Assembly: GCF_019599295.1 (NCBI RefSeq)
Contig: NZ_JAIEWN010000003.1
Location: forward strand, 240,127-293,849
DNA: 53,723 nt
Reading direction: 5' to 3'
From: Oscillochloris sp. ZM17-4
GTDB lineage: Bacteria; Chloroflexota; Chloroflexia; Chloroflexales; Chloroflexaceae
This document shows positions 9,362-16,200 of this stretch, piece by piece. Numbering within the stretch: the stretch's first letter is position 1; every line of letters begins with the position of its first letter. A model generated the notes under the pieces. The model was not told where the DNA came from, ran no database searches, and was given only the letters and a program-made list of their open reading frames with translations. The position numbers and the translations under genes are program-made.

Positions 9362-10230
9362 GCGGCTTCCTCCTCGATGTCTAGGTCCGATGTGTCGCCG
9401 CCTAGCCGCCAGCCGGGATTTTCGCGCTGCATCTTGGCGAACCATTCCGGCGTATACGGCTCAGGCTCAACCTCGCGCATGCCCGGCCTGGGCGGCGACT
9501 CGCGCCACGCCTTGACGATCCGGCCCGGGTACCAGCCCTGGGCGCGTCGTGCGAGGAAGTCGGCCTTGGCGGCCTCGAAGTCCAGGTGTGCGAATTCGCC
9601 GGCGGCGGATACGTGTTGTTCGAGCAGCCAGAAGTAGAGCGGGGTCGGTTCAAAATCGCGCGCGGCGCATGGAGTAGTAGTACCTTGATCAGAAGAATCC
9701 GAATCAAGAAGTGGTACTTCTTCTTCTACATGTGGGGGTGGACACGATCTTTTGATCGTGTCCCTCCCGGTTTGGCGCGTTGGGCTGCGCGATCTGGACA
9801 CGATCATTTGATCGTCCACGATCATTTGATCGTCCACGATCATTTGATCGTCCACGATCATTTGATCGTCCACGATCAAATGATCGTGTCCACCCCGTTT
9901 CTTGCGTTTAGGAAGCGGAGAATTGGGGTTGTAGATGAAGTAGAGCGCCGGACGATTTCCGCCGCGCGGTCGGCTCCTCACAATGCCGGCCTTGAGCAGC
10001 GGCTGTAGCTGGATCTGGACATTGCGGGGCGACTTGAGCCCCAGCAGCTCGGCGATGTCGGACTGGGTTGGCTCCTCCTTCAGGGTCTCGAACATCAGCA
10101 GGCTGATGACGATAAAGCGCTGGGTTGGGGTCAGATCGGTTCGGGCTATCAGCCAATGGGGGACGGTGGTTGATTCCTGCTGGAACCGTGAGATGGGGCG
10201 AATCTGGTCGTCTGGTTCCTCGTTGGCCAT
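9358..10230 (-). CDS. Winged-helix replication initiator with internal iterons (lambda O-like)
   Basis: 290 residues. Residues 28-95 form a winged helix-turn-helix (LTPTQRFIVISLLMF ... SDIAELLGLKSPRNV ... LLKAGIVRSR). Residues 115-145 are DDQMIV hexapeptide repeats encoded by five 18-bp iterons. A second domain (about 195-260, LYFWLLEQHV ... WYPGRIVKAW) resembles the tails of phage and plasmid initiators. Lambda O has the same plan: N-terminal winged helix, iterons in the middle of its gene, then an AT-rich stretch. The gene is first in an operon with the DnaA-like and 96-aa proteins. A parS-like palindrome lies 15 bp upstream of the ATG and may regulate it. Confidence 0.75.
   Translation of the reverse strand: MANEEPDDQIRPISRFQQESTTVPHWLIARTDLTPTQRFIVISLLMFETLKEEPTQSDIAELLGLKSPRNVQIQLQPLLKAGIVRSRPRGGNRPALYFIYNPNSPLPKRKKRGGHDHLIVDDQMIVDDQMIVDDQMIVDDQMIVSRSRSPTRQTGRDTIKRSCPPPHVEEEVPLLDSDSSDQGTTTPCAARDFEPTPLYFWLLEQHVSAAGEFAHLDFEAAKADFLARRAQGWYPGRIVKAWRESPPRPGMREVEPEPYTPEWFAKMQRENPGWRLGGDTSDLDIEEEAA
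9668..9888. other. Probable replication origin of the element
   Basis: Five 18-bp iterons (9799-9888), a 24-bp inverted repeat with 10-bp arms GGACACGATC/GATCGTGTCC (9740-9763) and a locally AT-richer stretch (9668-9735) lie in that order, reading along the minus strand, inside the initiator gene. This copies the iteron-then-AT-rich layout of the lambdoid origin. Confidence 0.65.
9799..9888. repeat. Five 18-bp iterons
   Basis: Units CACGATCATTTGATCGTC at 9799, 9817, 9835 and 9853. The fifth (9871-9888) has its centre inverted (CAAATG) and ends in GTG. Each unit is a near-palindrome CGATCA-TT-TGATCG. The array is framed by GGACACGATC and GATCGTGTCC, so the whole block is itself roughly symmetric. 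Confidence 0.95.
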
Positions 10231-10244
10231 AGGTCATCCCCTGA

Positions 10245-10260
10245 TGTTTGCGCGCAAACA
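10245..10260. promoter_or_regulatory. parS-like palindrome 3
   Basis: TGTTTGCGCGCAAACA just upstream of the initiator ATG (10230), a position suited to repression or origin marking. Confidence 0.75.
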
Positions 10261-10271
10261 TGGTGCGTAGG

Positions 10272-10444
10272 TCATAGTCCACACTCCTTGAGAAACACCG
10301 CGACCTGGGGGTCGCGGCGGTCGAGCAGGGCGGCGATTGCGCGCCGCCGGCGGCGGGCGGCGGCGCGCTGGCAGCGCTTTGAGCAGAACCGGGCTCGCGC
10401 GGGCGCAGCGCGCCGCCGCAGTGTTCGCAGCGTGTTGAAGCCAT
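10272..10444 (-). pseudogene. Frameshifted small double-CxxC zinc-finger gene
   Basis: Reading from the ATG at 10444 gives MASTRCEHCGGALRPR; one base out of frame the text continues ARFCSKRCQRAAARRRRR and ends at 10272. Together they form a familiar small protein with CxxC ... FCSxxC knuckles and an Arg-rich tail of about 58 residues. A single missing base near 10396 breaks it. Natural decay and an assembly indel are both possible. Confidence 0.55.
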
Positions 10445-10572
10445 ATACCAGCCTCTGGTAGCATGCGTGTCCTTCTGGCGTGTGATACAATCGACAGGCA
10501 ATTCTCTCTTTACGGCCTGCGCTTTGCCCAGCGCGGGCCGCGTTGGTATGGGGGGCGGGGAGGTACATCAAA

Positions 10573-10782
10573 ATGACGACGATGACGAGGGTTGAGAAGA
10601 TTAAAACGGCCATCCTCCGGTTGTCGGAGGAGGAGGCGCGGGCGCTGCGGGCCTGGTATGAAGAGCGGGATGCGCAGCAGTGGGATGCCGAGCTGGAGGC
10701 CGATGTTGCGGCCGGACGCCTGGACGCTCTGGCTGATGACGCTATTCGCGCCTTTCAGGCGGGCAACGCAACCGAGCTATGA
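10573..10782 (+). CDS. Antitoxin-like small protein, 69 aa
   Basis: Starts at ATG 10573 with GGGGAGG about 8 bases upstream. The sequence runs IKTAILRLSEEEARALRAWYEER, then WDAELEADVAAGRLDALADDAIRAFQAG, the layout of short addiction-module antitoxins of the 'addiction module component' type: a helical dimerisation part, a D-x-E-x-D-x-x-x-G-x-L-D-x-L core and a toxin-binding tail. The next ORF overlaps by ATGA and begins like a partner toxin but is truncated. It is the only plus-strand gene between 2860 and 11514. Confidence 0.7.
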   Translation: MTTMTRVEKIKTAILRLSEEEARALRAWYEERDAQQWDAELEADVAAGRLDALADDAIRAFQAGNATEL

Positions 10783-10808
10783 GGCATTTTGCAAGCCCAC
10801 CTCAATAA
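10779..10808 (+). pseudogene. Remnant of a toxin start (9 codons)
   Basis: ATG overlapping the antitoxin stop encodes MRHFASPPQ then TAA. From memory, partner toxins of this antitoxin type often begin M-[RK]-H-F-A-S-P. The rest of a toxin is not present before the terminator at 10843. Confidence 0.4.
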
Positions 10809-10842
10809 TCAGGCGATGTCGGCCTGAGAAAACGCACCTTCT

Positions 10843-10881
10843 GCGGCCCGCGCCATCCCCGGCGCGGGCCGCTTTGCGTTT
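10843..10881 (+). terminator. Terminator after the antitoxin gene
   Basis: Stem GCGGCCCGCGCC / GGCGCGGGCCGC (12 bp) with a 6-base loop, followed by TTTGCGTTT. Confidence 0.75.
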
Positions 10882-11120
10882 AGTTGAAATTCGGTTTAAT
10901 TGGTAAGGTGCGCCCCAGTGCGAGTTTGCCTAGTATAGCCGGTTTTGAGAAAGGTTATAATAAGCCATTCTCAAAACAATGCTTCGCCCACCCTACACAG
11001 AGCGTAGGGGCCGGGAGGGGGTTTTTCGCTTGGGGATGCTACAATCGCGGTGCGGTGTGCTGCTCAGGTTCCAATTGCTCAGCACAGTCGCTCACAGTCG
11101 AAACCCCTGCTGTTAGGTAG
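10882..11120. other. Spacer without a convincing gene
   Basis: Together with the toxin remnant and terminator this makes about 340 bp with no full gene. It holds an inverted repeat (10942-10977) and a G-rich stretch near 11006-11030. A 78-codon open frame here has neither a ribosome site nor protein-like composition. Confidence 0.6.
10942..10977. promoter_or_regulatory. Inverted repeat around a TATAAT box
   Basis: GTTTTGAGAA (10942-10951) and TTCTCAAAAC (10968-10977) flank a 16-bp centre containing TATAAT (10956-10961). This may be an operator covering a promoter. No good -35 is visible on either strand. Confidence 0.4.
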
Positions 11121-11363
11121 TTACGCGGCTAACAGCAGGGGCTGGCTGTCCCCCTCTTGCGCTGTTGGTTCTCCCCCAAACAAGTCGCTCACATTCACTT
11201 CCAAAGCCCGAGCAACGCGATCAAGCATCGGTCTATCGAGCTGCTTGGGCTTGTCATTCCAGAGTGCGTGAGCGCTGCTGTAGGATAGCCGCGCATTCCA
11301 AGAGAGCTGCTGAATGTTCCAGCCTTTTGCTTCAGCAAGCTCTTTTATTCGCAGGTACGTCAT
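11121..11363 (-). CDS. XRE-family repressor, 80 aa
   Basis: A Cro/C1-type helix-turn-helix fills residues 5-62 (IKELAEAKGWNIQQLSWNA ... LDRVARALEVNVSDLF). The ATG at 11363 is chosen for its near-perfect AAAGGAGG 5 bases upstream. The gene diverges from the antirepressor gene across a 150-bp region with a promoter for each side. In temperate phages and ICEs such a protein holds the dormant state; here that is inference from arrangement. Confidence 0.85.
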   Translation of the reverse strand: MTYLRIKELAEAKGWNIQQLSWNARLSYSSAHALWNDKPKQLDRPMLDRVARALEVNVSDLFGGEPTAQEGDSQPLLLAA

Positions 11364-11398
11364 GTCACCTCCTTTCTGCCTGCCATCTATCCGACACA

Positions 11399-11426
11399 AG
11401 GATACCACACAAGAATACATTGTCAA
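11399..11426 (-). promoter_or_regulatory. Promoter of the XRE repressor gene
   Basis: On the minus strand: TTGACA (11426-11421), 16-base spacer, TATCCT (11404-11399). The start codon lies 36 bases further on. Confidence 0.7.
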
Positions 11427-11443
11427 TATCTTAATCTTGTATC

Positions 11444-11471
11444 TTGACAGGAGATACAGCTATGGTATAAC
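11444..11471 (+). promoter_or_regulatory. Promoter of the antirepressor operon
   Basis: TTGACA (11444-11449), 16-base spacer, TATAAC (11466-11471). The two TTGACA boxes form an inverted pair, and GTATCT/AGATAC symmetry overlaps the plus -35, a likely repressor operator. Confidence 0.75.
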
Positions 11472-11513
11472 TCCTCTGAGAACAACTCACTCAACTGCAT
11501 CGAGAGGACACTA

Positions 11514-12317
11514 ATGAACGAGGAAACCGAGGCCGTAGAGGGTATGCCACGGGTGACGGCGATCACCCAGCGGGCGGTGGAGTTTTACGGCGACAACCTG
11601 GTTGCGGTACAGGCCGAAGGCGGGATCTATGTCCCGGTCAAGCGAGTCTGCGAGGCGCTGGGGATCGACTGGGAGTCGCAGCGCCAGCGGATTATGCGCG
11701 ACGAAGTTCTCAATTCAGTTGCCTGTGTAATACAGGCAACTGGAACCGATGGGAAGCGCTACGACATGGTCTGCCTGCCGGACGACATGCTGCACGGGTG
11801 GCTGTTCGGGGTGAGCGCGGAGCGGATCAAGCCGGAGAACCGCGAGCAGCTGCTACGCTACAAGCGCGAGTGCTACCGCCGGCTGCACGAGTCGTTCACG
11901 GGCGCAGACATCAGCGCGACCCGCCTGGCGGCGCTGGAGGCGCGGCTGGCGGCGCTAGAGGCCCGGCGGGGGCCAGCGCCGGCGGCGACGCGGGCCGCGC
12001 TGCCCGAGGTGGTGAGCAGCCGGGTGCGGCCGAGGGAGCGGACGGGGCGCATGGTGTACCGGCGGGTGACGGAGCGGATCACCGAGATCGTGGAGCTGGT
12101 AGACATCCCCGAGGCGCCGCGCACCGAGTCGGTGCTGGCGGCGCTGCGCCAGGCCGGGCGGCCGCTGCGGCCGCGCGAGATCACGGCGCTGCTCCAGGCC
12201 GCCGGGCTGGAGGTGGTGCCGGTGCAGGTATCGCAGGCGCTGTGGGCGCTGGAGCAGGCCGGGCGGGTGATCCGGCAGGACGACGGGGCGTACCGGGCGG
12301 AAGGGGGCGAGGGGTGA
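11514..12317 (+). CDS. P22-type phage antirepressor family protein
   Basis: 267 residues. Residues 18-128 match the P22_AR_N domain: FYGDNLVAVQ, YVPVKRVCEALGIDW, QRQRIMRDEVL, CLPDDMLHGWLFGV, and YKRECYRRLHESF. An Ala-rich coiled linker follows, then a winged-helix-like end (residues 205-262, SVLAALRQAGRPLRPREITALL). In P22-like phages this family inactivates the prophage repressor. Placement opposite an XRE repressor supports that role. GAGAGG precedes the ATG, and it is first of a plus-strand operon reaching the integrase. Confidence 0.8.
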   Translation: MNEETEAVEGMPRVTAITQRAVEFYGDNLVAVQAEGGIYVPVKRVCEALGIDWESQRQRIMRDEVLNSVACVIQATGTDGKRYDMVCLPDDMLHGWLFGVSAERIKPENREQLLRYKRECYRRLHESFTGADISATRLAALEARLAALEARRGPAPAATRAALPEVVSSRVRPRERTGRMVYRRVTERITEIVELVDIPEAPRTESVLAALRQAGRPLRPREITALLQAAGLEVVPVQVSQALWALEQAGRVIRQDDGAYRAEGGEG

Positions 12318-12610
12318 CACCGCTGATCATCGCCGGCGTCATTGTGATTGGCGCACTGCTGGCGCTGCCAACCGTGCGCTACTGGGGGCAGTCGGCATCT
12401 GCGGCTCTCACCGGCACCCTGCGCGCACTCCTGGCCACGCTGCGGACCCTGAACGCGATGCCGCTGCACGAGTGGGATGATGAGTACGTGGCTGCCGGGT
12501 TCTTTGTCGGAGTGCTTGTATTCATCGTCGTGTTTTGGAGTTGGATGAATGAGTCTATGCGGTCGGATTTTCTGCAAGACCTTGCGAGGTTCACAGGGGG
12601 CGAGCGGTGA
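12314..12610 (+). CDS. Two-helix membrane protein, 98 aa
   Basis: Starts at a GTG overlapping the antirepressor stop (GTGA). Helices are near residues 4-22 (LIIAGVIVIGALLALPTV) and 62-82 (AAGFFVGVLVFIVVFWSWM). The stop overlaps the next small gene's GTG. No family recognised. Confidence 0.65.
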   Translation: MTPLIIAGVIVIGALLALPTVRYWGQSASAALTGTLRALLATLRTLNAMPLHEWDDEYVAAGFFVGVLVFIVVFWSWMNESMRSDFLQDLARFTGGER

Positions 12611-12762
12611 AGACTAGCGCATTTATCATCGGCTTCAGCGTGGGCCTGCTCGGCCTGGTGTACGGCCTGCCGCTGGGCCTGCTTGTGGAGGCTGGTAATC
12701 AGCAAGGTGAGGGGGTAGGGGATGGGCAGCGATACAGTCGACCTGTACGACCTGAAGCTTAA
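12607..12762 (+). CDS. Tiny membrane peptide, 51 aa
   Basis: GTG start overlaps the upstream TGA. One hydrophobic helix at residues 5-27 (AFIIGFSVGLLGLVYGLPLG), then a polar basic tail that overlaps the start of the next gene in another frame. The overlap chain argues that it is translated, though nothing else is known. Confidence 0.5.
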   Translation: MKTSAFIIGFSVGLLGLVYGLPLGLLVEAGNQQGEGVGDGQRYSRPVRPEA

Positions 12763-13234
12763 GGCGTCAGACAAGAAAAGCTGGCATGAGCCAGGGAGGA
12801 TCTATCTGGAGTTTACGTGCCCGCGATGCGATACGTGCAACGACATTTCGCTATCGGCTGAGGAACTGCTCGGCGATGTAGAAATCGTATGCCAGCACCC
12901 CTACTGCGGCGGCAAGAAACATTTTCTCTTCACGATGAGGCTTGAGGGCAGCGGCTTCGCCACCTCAATACTGTCTCGCCCAGTGGGGAAGGGCAGTGGG
13001 ACGCTCTATCGGGTCACTGGCAAGATCACCTACCTCAATGCCGACAACTCGATCCACTCGATCGCTATCGTCAACCGCATTATCGAGGCCGACAACCCGG
13101 ACAGCGCGACTATGTCAGTTGTAGAAGCAGCGTATCCAGACGGTGCGGGCGGAAGCGAAGATGATCTCACAGCCAAGGCCATAGGCCCAACACTCCAGTC
13201 GATTGCGAAACGACGCCGTGGTGAGCAGGAGTAG
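12722..13234 (+). CDS. Zinc-ribbon protein of unknown function, 170 aa
   Basis: GAGGGGGTAGGGG precedes the ATG. Residues 32-63 carry CPRCDTC and CQHPYCGG, so two Cys pairs for one zinc. The rest looks like a beta-rich soluble domain. Its stop abuts the integrase gene. It may be a regulator or accessory protein of the integration module. Confidence 0.65.
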   Translation: MGSDTVDLYDLKLKASDKKSWHEPGRIYLEFTCPRCDTCNDISLSAEELLGDVEIVCQHPYCGGKKHFLFTMRLEGSGFATSILSRPVGKGSGTLYRVTGKITYLNADNSIHSIAIVNRIIEADNPDSATMSVVEAAYPDGAGGSEDDLTAKAIGPTLQSIAKRRRGEQE

Positions 13235-13239
13235 TGAGT

Positions 13240-14202
13240 ATGGAAAGAGCAATGACAGAGCCAACCGTACAGACCCGGCGCGAGCTGGTGCTGCTGCCGG
13301 CCGACCGGCCCGACGTGCGGACGCCGCTGCGCGACCTGGTGGAGCCCTTCCGGCGCTCGCTGGTGGCCAAGAAGCTGCGCCCGAGGGGTATCCGCACCTA
13401 CGTCTACACGCTGAACCTCTTCGTGGCCTGGATGGACGCCGACGCGACGATCAAGGATGTCACCAGCGCGGCGGTGCGGCGCTACCAGGAGAAGCTATCA
13501 GAAGACGACATGGCCGGGGCGACGATGGGCAACCGGCTGTCGTGCATCCGCGGCTTCTGCCGCTGGGCCCGGCGCGAGGGGATGATCGACGACGACCCGA
13601 CCCGCGACGTGGAATGGCCGAAGAAGAAGCTGACAGCGCCGCGGCCGCTCAAGCCGGCCCAGCTGCGCGAGCTGCTGGCCAGCCTGAAGCAGCCGCCGGA
13701 GAATCGCTATCACCACAGCATGTGGAAGCGCGGCCGGCTGGCGATCATCCTGATGCTCTTCTCGGGCCTGCGCCTGGCCGAGGCGGCGGCGCTGCGCTGG
13801 GAGCATATCGACCTGGATGACGGGCTGCTGATGGTCTACGAGGGCAAGGGCGGGAAAGACCGCAACGTGCCGCTGCACAGCATGCTCAGGCTGAATCTGG
13901 AGCACGTGCCCGAGGCCGAGCGCACGGGCAGCGTGCTGAAGAACATCGACGGCGAAGACATCAGCCGCCGCTCGCTGGAGTCGCTGATGCGGCGGCTGCC
14001 CAGGGTGCTGAACCTCTCGTACCGGTTCACCGCCCACCAGCTGCGCCACAGCTTCGCCACCCAGATCCTCAGGCACGGCGGCGACCTGCGCAGCATCCAG
14101 GTGCTGCTGGGCCACTCCAGCCTAGAGACGACCATGCGCTACATCCTGGTGGACCCGGAGCAGGCGCGGGCGGCGGTGGACTGCCTGCCGGCGGGGTGGT
14201 AG
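13240..14202 (+). CDS. int: Tyrosine recombinase (integrase of the element)
   Basis: 320 residues of XerC/D-like size. An N-terminal SAM-like core-binding domain (30-118) is followed by the catalytic domain with the full set of residues: Arg178 (SGLRLAE), Lys near 203-206 (GKGGKDR), His266-x-x-Arg269 (HQLRHSFA), His292 (LGHSS) and the nucleophile Tyr301 (TMRYILVD). It cuts and rejoins DNA at the att cores. Start 13240 is supported by AGGAG 8 bases upstream; GTG 13234 and ATG 13252 are alternatives. It lies in the middle of the element, not beside an att site. Confidence 0.95.
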   Translation: MERAMTEPTVQTRRELVLLPADRPDVRTPLRDLVEPFRRSLVAKKLRPRGIRTYVYTLNLFVAWMDADATIKDVTSAAVRRYQEKLSEDDMAGATMGNRLSCIRGFCRWARREGMIDDDPTRDVEWPKKKLTAPRPLKPAQLRELLASLKQPPENRYHHSMWKRGRLAIILMLFSGLRLAEAAALRWEHIDLDDGLLMVYEGKGGKDRNVPLHSMLRLNLEHVPEAERTGSVLKNIDGEDISRRSLESLMRRLPRVLNLSYRFTAHQLRHSFATQILRHGGDLRSIQVLLGHSSLETTMRYILVDPEQARAAVDCLPAGW

Positions 14203-14210
14203 GCAGGCAC

Positions 14211-14224
14211 GTTTGCGCGCAAAC
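14211..14224. promoter_or_regulatory. parS-like palindrome 4
   Basis: GTTTGCGCGCAAAC with CA at its right and C at its left; 8 bp after the integrase stop. Confidence 0.65.
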
Positions 14225-14240
14225 ATCGCCCAACACAAAG

Positions 14241-14261
14241 CCCCCTGGCAGTGCCAGGGGG
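14241..14261. terminator. Hairpin between convergent genes
   Basis: CCCCCTGG-CAGTG-CCAGGGGG, an 8-bp stem with 5-base loop. It separates int from the minus-strand HTH gene and is flanked on both sides by parS-like palindromes. Minus-strand reading continues CTTTGTGTT, a weak T tract. Confidence 0.6.
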
Positions 14262-14266
14262 CTGAC

Positions 14267-14280
14267 GTTTGCGCGCAAAC
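14267..14280. promoter_or_regulatory. parS-like palindrome 5
   Basis: GTTTGCGCGCAAAC, 56 bp from palindrome 4; only this pair is close together. Confidence 0.65.
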
Positions 14281-14285
14281 ATCGG

Positions 14286-14495
14286 CTAGGGAATCTCGTA
14301 CCGGTTGGGGATTCTGCCCTTCCCAGTCACCTTTTTAATCTGACCCCGCAACTCCAGACGCCTGATGGTGCGCTCAACGGTGCAGCGCGCAAAACTCGTC
14401 ACGATCGCAATATCCTGGAGGCTCTGCTGTGGATTAGAGCGCAGAGCCTTCAGGATATGGTCCTCAACACGAGGCGACGGTGATATGTCAGACAT
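14286..14495 (-). CDS. Winged-helix DNA-binding protein, 69 aa
   Basis: Starts at ATG 14495 after AGGAGGGG. The protein is one winged helix: VEDHILKALRSNPQQSLQDIA, then a recognition helix (RCTVERTIRRLELRGQIKKV) and a wing (GKGRIPNRYEI). Last gene of the long minus-strand block; probably its regulator. Confidence 0.7.
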   Translation of the reverse strand: MSDISPSPRVEDHILKALRSNPQQSLQDIAIVTSFARCTVERTIRRLELRGQIKKVTGKGRIPNRYEIP

Positions 14496-14640
14496 CTGGC
14501 CCCTCCTCATTATCATTGGCTAGGTGGAACGGAGAACGCAGCTGCCAGCCTCGCCGCGCCAGGAAGTAGCCCAGCGCGCCCCCCCACAGCGGCCCGGTGC
14601 AGAGACCCACACCGGCGATGGTGATCAGTATATCGCTCAT
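14488..14640 (-). CDS. Tiny membrane peptide, 50 aa
   Basis: One helix at residues 5-28 (LITIAGVGLCTGPLWGGALGYF) and an arginine pair, then a polar tail. GGAAG about 10 bases before the ATG. The end overlaps the start of the winged-helix gene. Confidence 0.55.
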   Translation of the reverse strand: MSDILITIAGVGLCTGPLWGGALGYFLARRGWQLRSPFHLANDNEEGPDV

Positions 14641-14647
14641 GTCGAGT

Positions 14648-14887
14648 CTACTTCCCGTGTATTACGGCAGGCAAAAACACAGTGTAGGAGGCAGATGATA
14701 CCACCGCAGCGCTCGGCGCGTTGCAGCCGTGCAGCATGGGGATGATCAGCGACCAGGCCGCGAGATTAGCCGCGGCGAATCGGATCAGATGAGACGTGCG
14801 CCGCTCGGCCCGGGCCGTGCCAATCAGCGCCTTCAGCTCGGCGCGCTGGCGCGGCACCGACGAGATTTCGAGGATATCGTGGCTCAT
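14648..14887 (-). CDS. Small membrane protein, 79 aa
   Basis: ATG overlaps the stop of the spike-like gene (ATGA). A basic, helical N-terminal half (RQRAELKALIGTARAERR) is followed by hydrophobic stretches (AAANLAAWSLIIPML and AAVVSSASYTVFLPAVI). No family recognised. By position after the spike-like gene it could be compared with pVI of filamentous phages. Confidence 0.6.
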   Translation of the reverse strand: MSHDILEISSVPRQRAELKALIGTARAERRTSHLIRFAAANLAAWSLIIPMLHGCNAPSAAVVSSASYTVFLPAVIHGK

Positions 14888-16200
14888 ATGAAGGGGATCA
14901 GCTCAATCAGCGCGAGCACCAGCCGGATCAGCTTGATGATCCAGTCGATGATCCACAGCGCGAGGCGGGCGAACGACGCGAACGCGAGCGCCACGAGCAC
15001 AGGCATGATCGGCAGCAGTGCGGGCTCCAGCGCCCAGAGCGGGCCACCATCCACCGACCAGGCCGGATTGTTGGGGTTGACGATCGCCATCCAGGACAGG
15101 GCCGGCTGGGCGATCGCCAGCGCCGTTGCGCCGGCCTGCTGGCCGGACGACCAGGAGAACGTGCCCGTCATCGTCGCGATGCCGGCCGCCGGCGTCTCCA
15201 CCCCGGCCAGGACCGTCTGCTCCAGGGCGATCAGCGCAGTGATGCTGATCATCGCCGTGCCGGTAATGGTGGCCGTGGGGGAGGCGCGCAGCGGGATCAC
15301 GAACGACAGGTTCGGCATCGCGTAGGAGATCACCGTCGCGGTGGCGGCCACAGGGATACAGTAGGCCGTGGGCACATCAACCGGGCCAGGTGTCCAGGTG
15401 GGCGCGCCGGTCGGCGTCAACGTGGCAGCCGTGCCGGCGCAGATCCACACCTCGGCCGGCCCGGTCAGCGAGTAGGCCGTGTACGGTCCGCTGGCCAGCT
15501 GCCAGGTGTACTGGCCAGCCTGGATTTCCCGCGCGGTGGCTCCGATGTTGAGCCAGATATTGGCGCCTGAGACGACGAACTGCACGCCTATCTCCATATA
15601 CAGCTGCGCAGTCCCCGGCGCAACCGGCACGCCGATCCGGTCGCCCACCGCGCACGGCAGCGGCGGCGCGGTGGGTCCGGCGAGATTGTATCCGGCGGAA
15701 AACCACAACAAACGAGATCCATCAGCAGCGACATTAACTGACGCCATTGAGCGCGCTGCTGATGTTCCATACGAAGGTGCCCCAACTCCAGATATTGGAG
15801 ATGCGAGATCAACGCCAGCATACGAACCTATCATCAGGACCGAATACGGCGAAGGTAGCGCGTAGTCAAATCGATAGGATGTAGGAACTCCGATACGGTA
15901 GTACGCCTGCGCCCAGTGCGTTCCGTTGTCAGCGCTTGAGATCAGCGTCCATCCAGTATCGAACGGGGAGACGGACACAATCGCATCGTATCCGACAAGT
16001 AAGGCGATCTGAATGGTTGACGCAGATACCCCCGCTGGTGCAACGCCGGTGATGTTCGTAGACGGCGCAGGATTGACAACACCCGTAAACGAGGGATTGG
16101 CAATAGCTGCACTCGAGGGAGTAGGATACGCACATACAAGCAGCGCAAGCAGCAGCAGCATGGACAGCAATGCGGACTGCCGTTTTTTCCAGCGCGTCAT
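14884..16200 (-). CDS. Secreted, membrane-anchored spike-like protein
   Basis: About 438 residues; ATG 16200, or the GTG at 16203 that overlaps the upstream stop. A clear Sec signal peptide (KKRQ, then LLLLALLVCAYPTPSSA) covers residues 1-31. The ectodomain (32-390) is beta-rich and Thr/Ala/Gly-rich; its first part (FDTGWTLISSADNGTHW, AYYRIGVPTSYRF, IGSYAGVDLASPI) resembles a domain common in phage tail and surface-binding proteins. The last 45 residues are hydrophobic with a charged hairpin, a C-terminal membrane anchor. This architecture is that of a pIII-like adsorption protein or a pleolipovirus spike. A plain surface adhesin is the alternative. Confidence 0.75.
   Translation of the reverse strand: MTRWKKRQSALLSMLLLLALLVCAYPTPSSAAIANPSFTGVVNPAPSTNITGVAPAGVSASTIQIALLVGYDAIVSVSPFDTGWTLISSADNGTHWAQAYYRIGVPTSYRFDYALPSPYSVLMIGSYAGVDLASPISGVGAPSYGTSAARSMASVNVAADGSRLLWFSAGYNLAGPTAPPLPCAVGDRIGVPVAPGTAQLYMEIGVQFVVSGANIWLNIGATAREIQAGQYTWQLASGPYTAYSLTGPAEVWICAGTAATLTPTGAPTWTPGPVDVPTAYCIPVAATATVISYAMPNLSFVIPLRASPTATITGTAMISITALIALEQTVLAGVETPAAGIATMTGTFSWSSGQQAGATALAIAQPALSWMAIVNPNNPAWSVDGGPLWALEPALLPIMPVLVALAFASFARLALWIIDWIIKLIRLVLALIELIPFI

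Noticed and set aside
9799-9888. Iterons as a CRISPR or plain microsatellite
   Set aside because: 18-bp palindromic units in frame within an initiator gene, with no spacers, fit origin iterons better.
10884-11120. 78-codon plus-strand ORF
   Set aside because: No ribosome site, crosses an inverted repeat and a G-rich stretch, and is not protein-like.
14378-14392. A seventh parS-like site (GCGCGCAAAA)
   Set aside because: Only the right half matches; the left half lacks GTTT symmetry.
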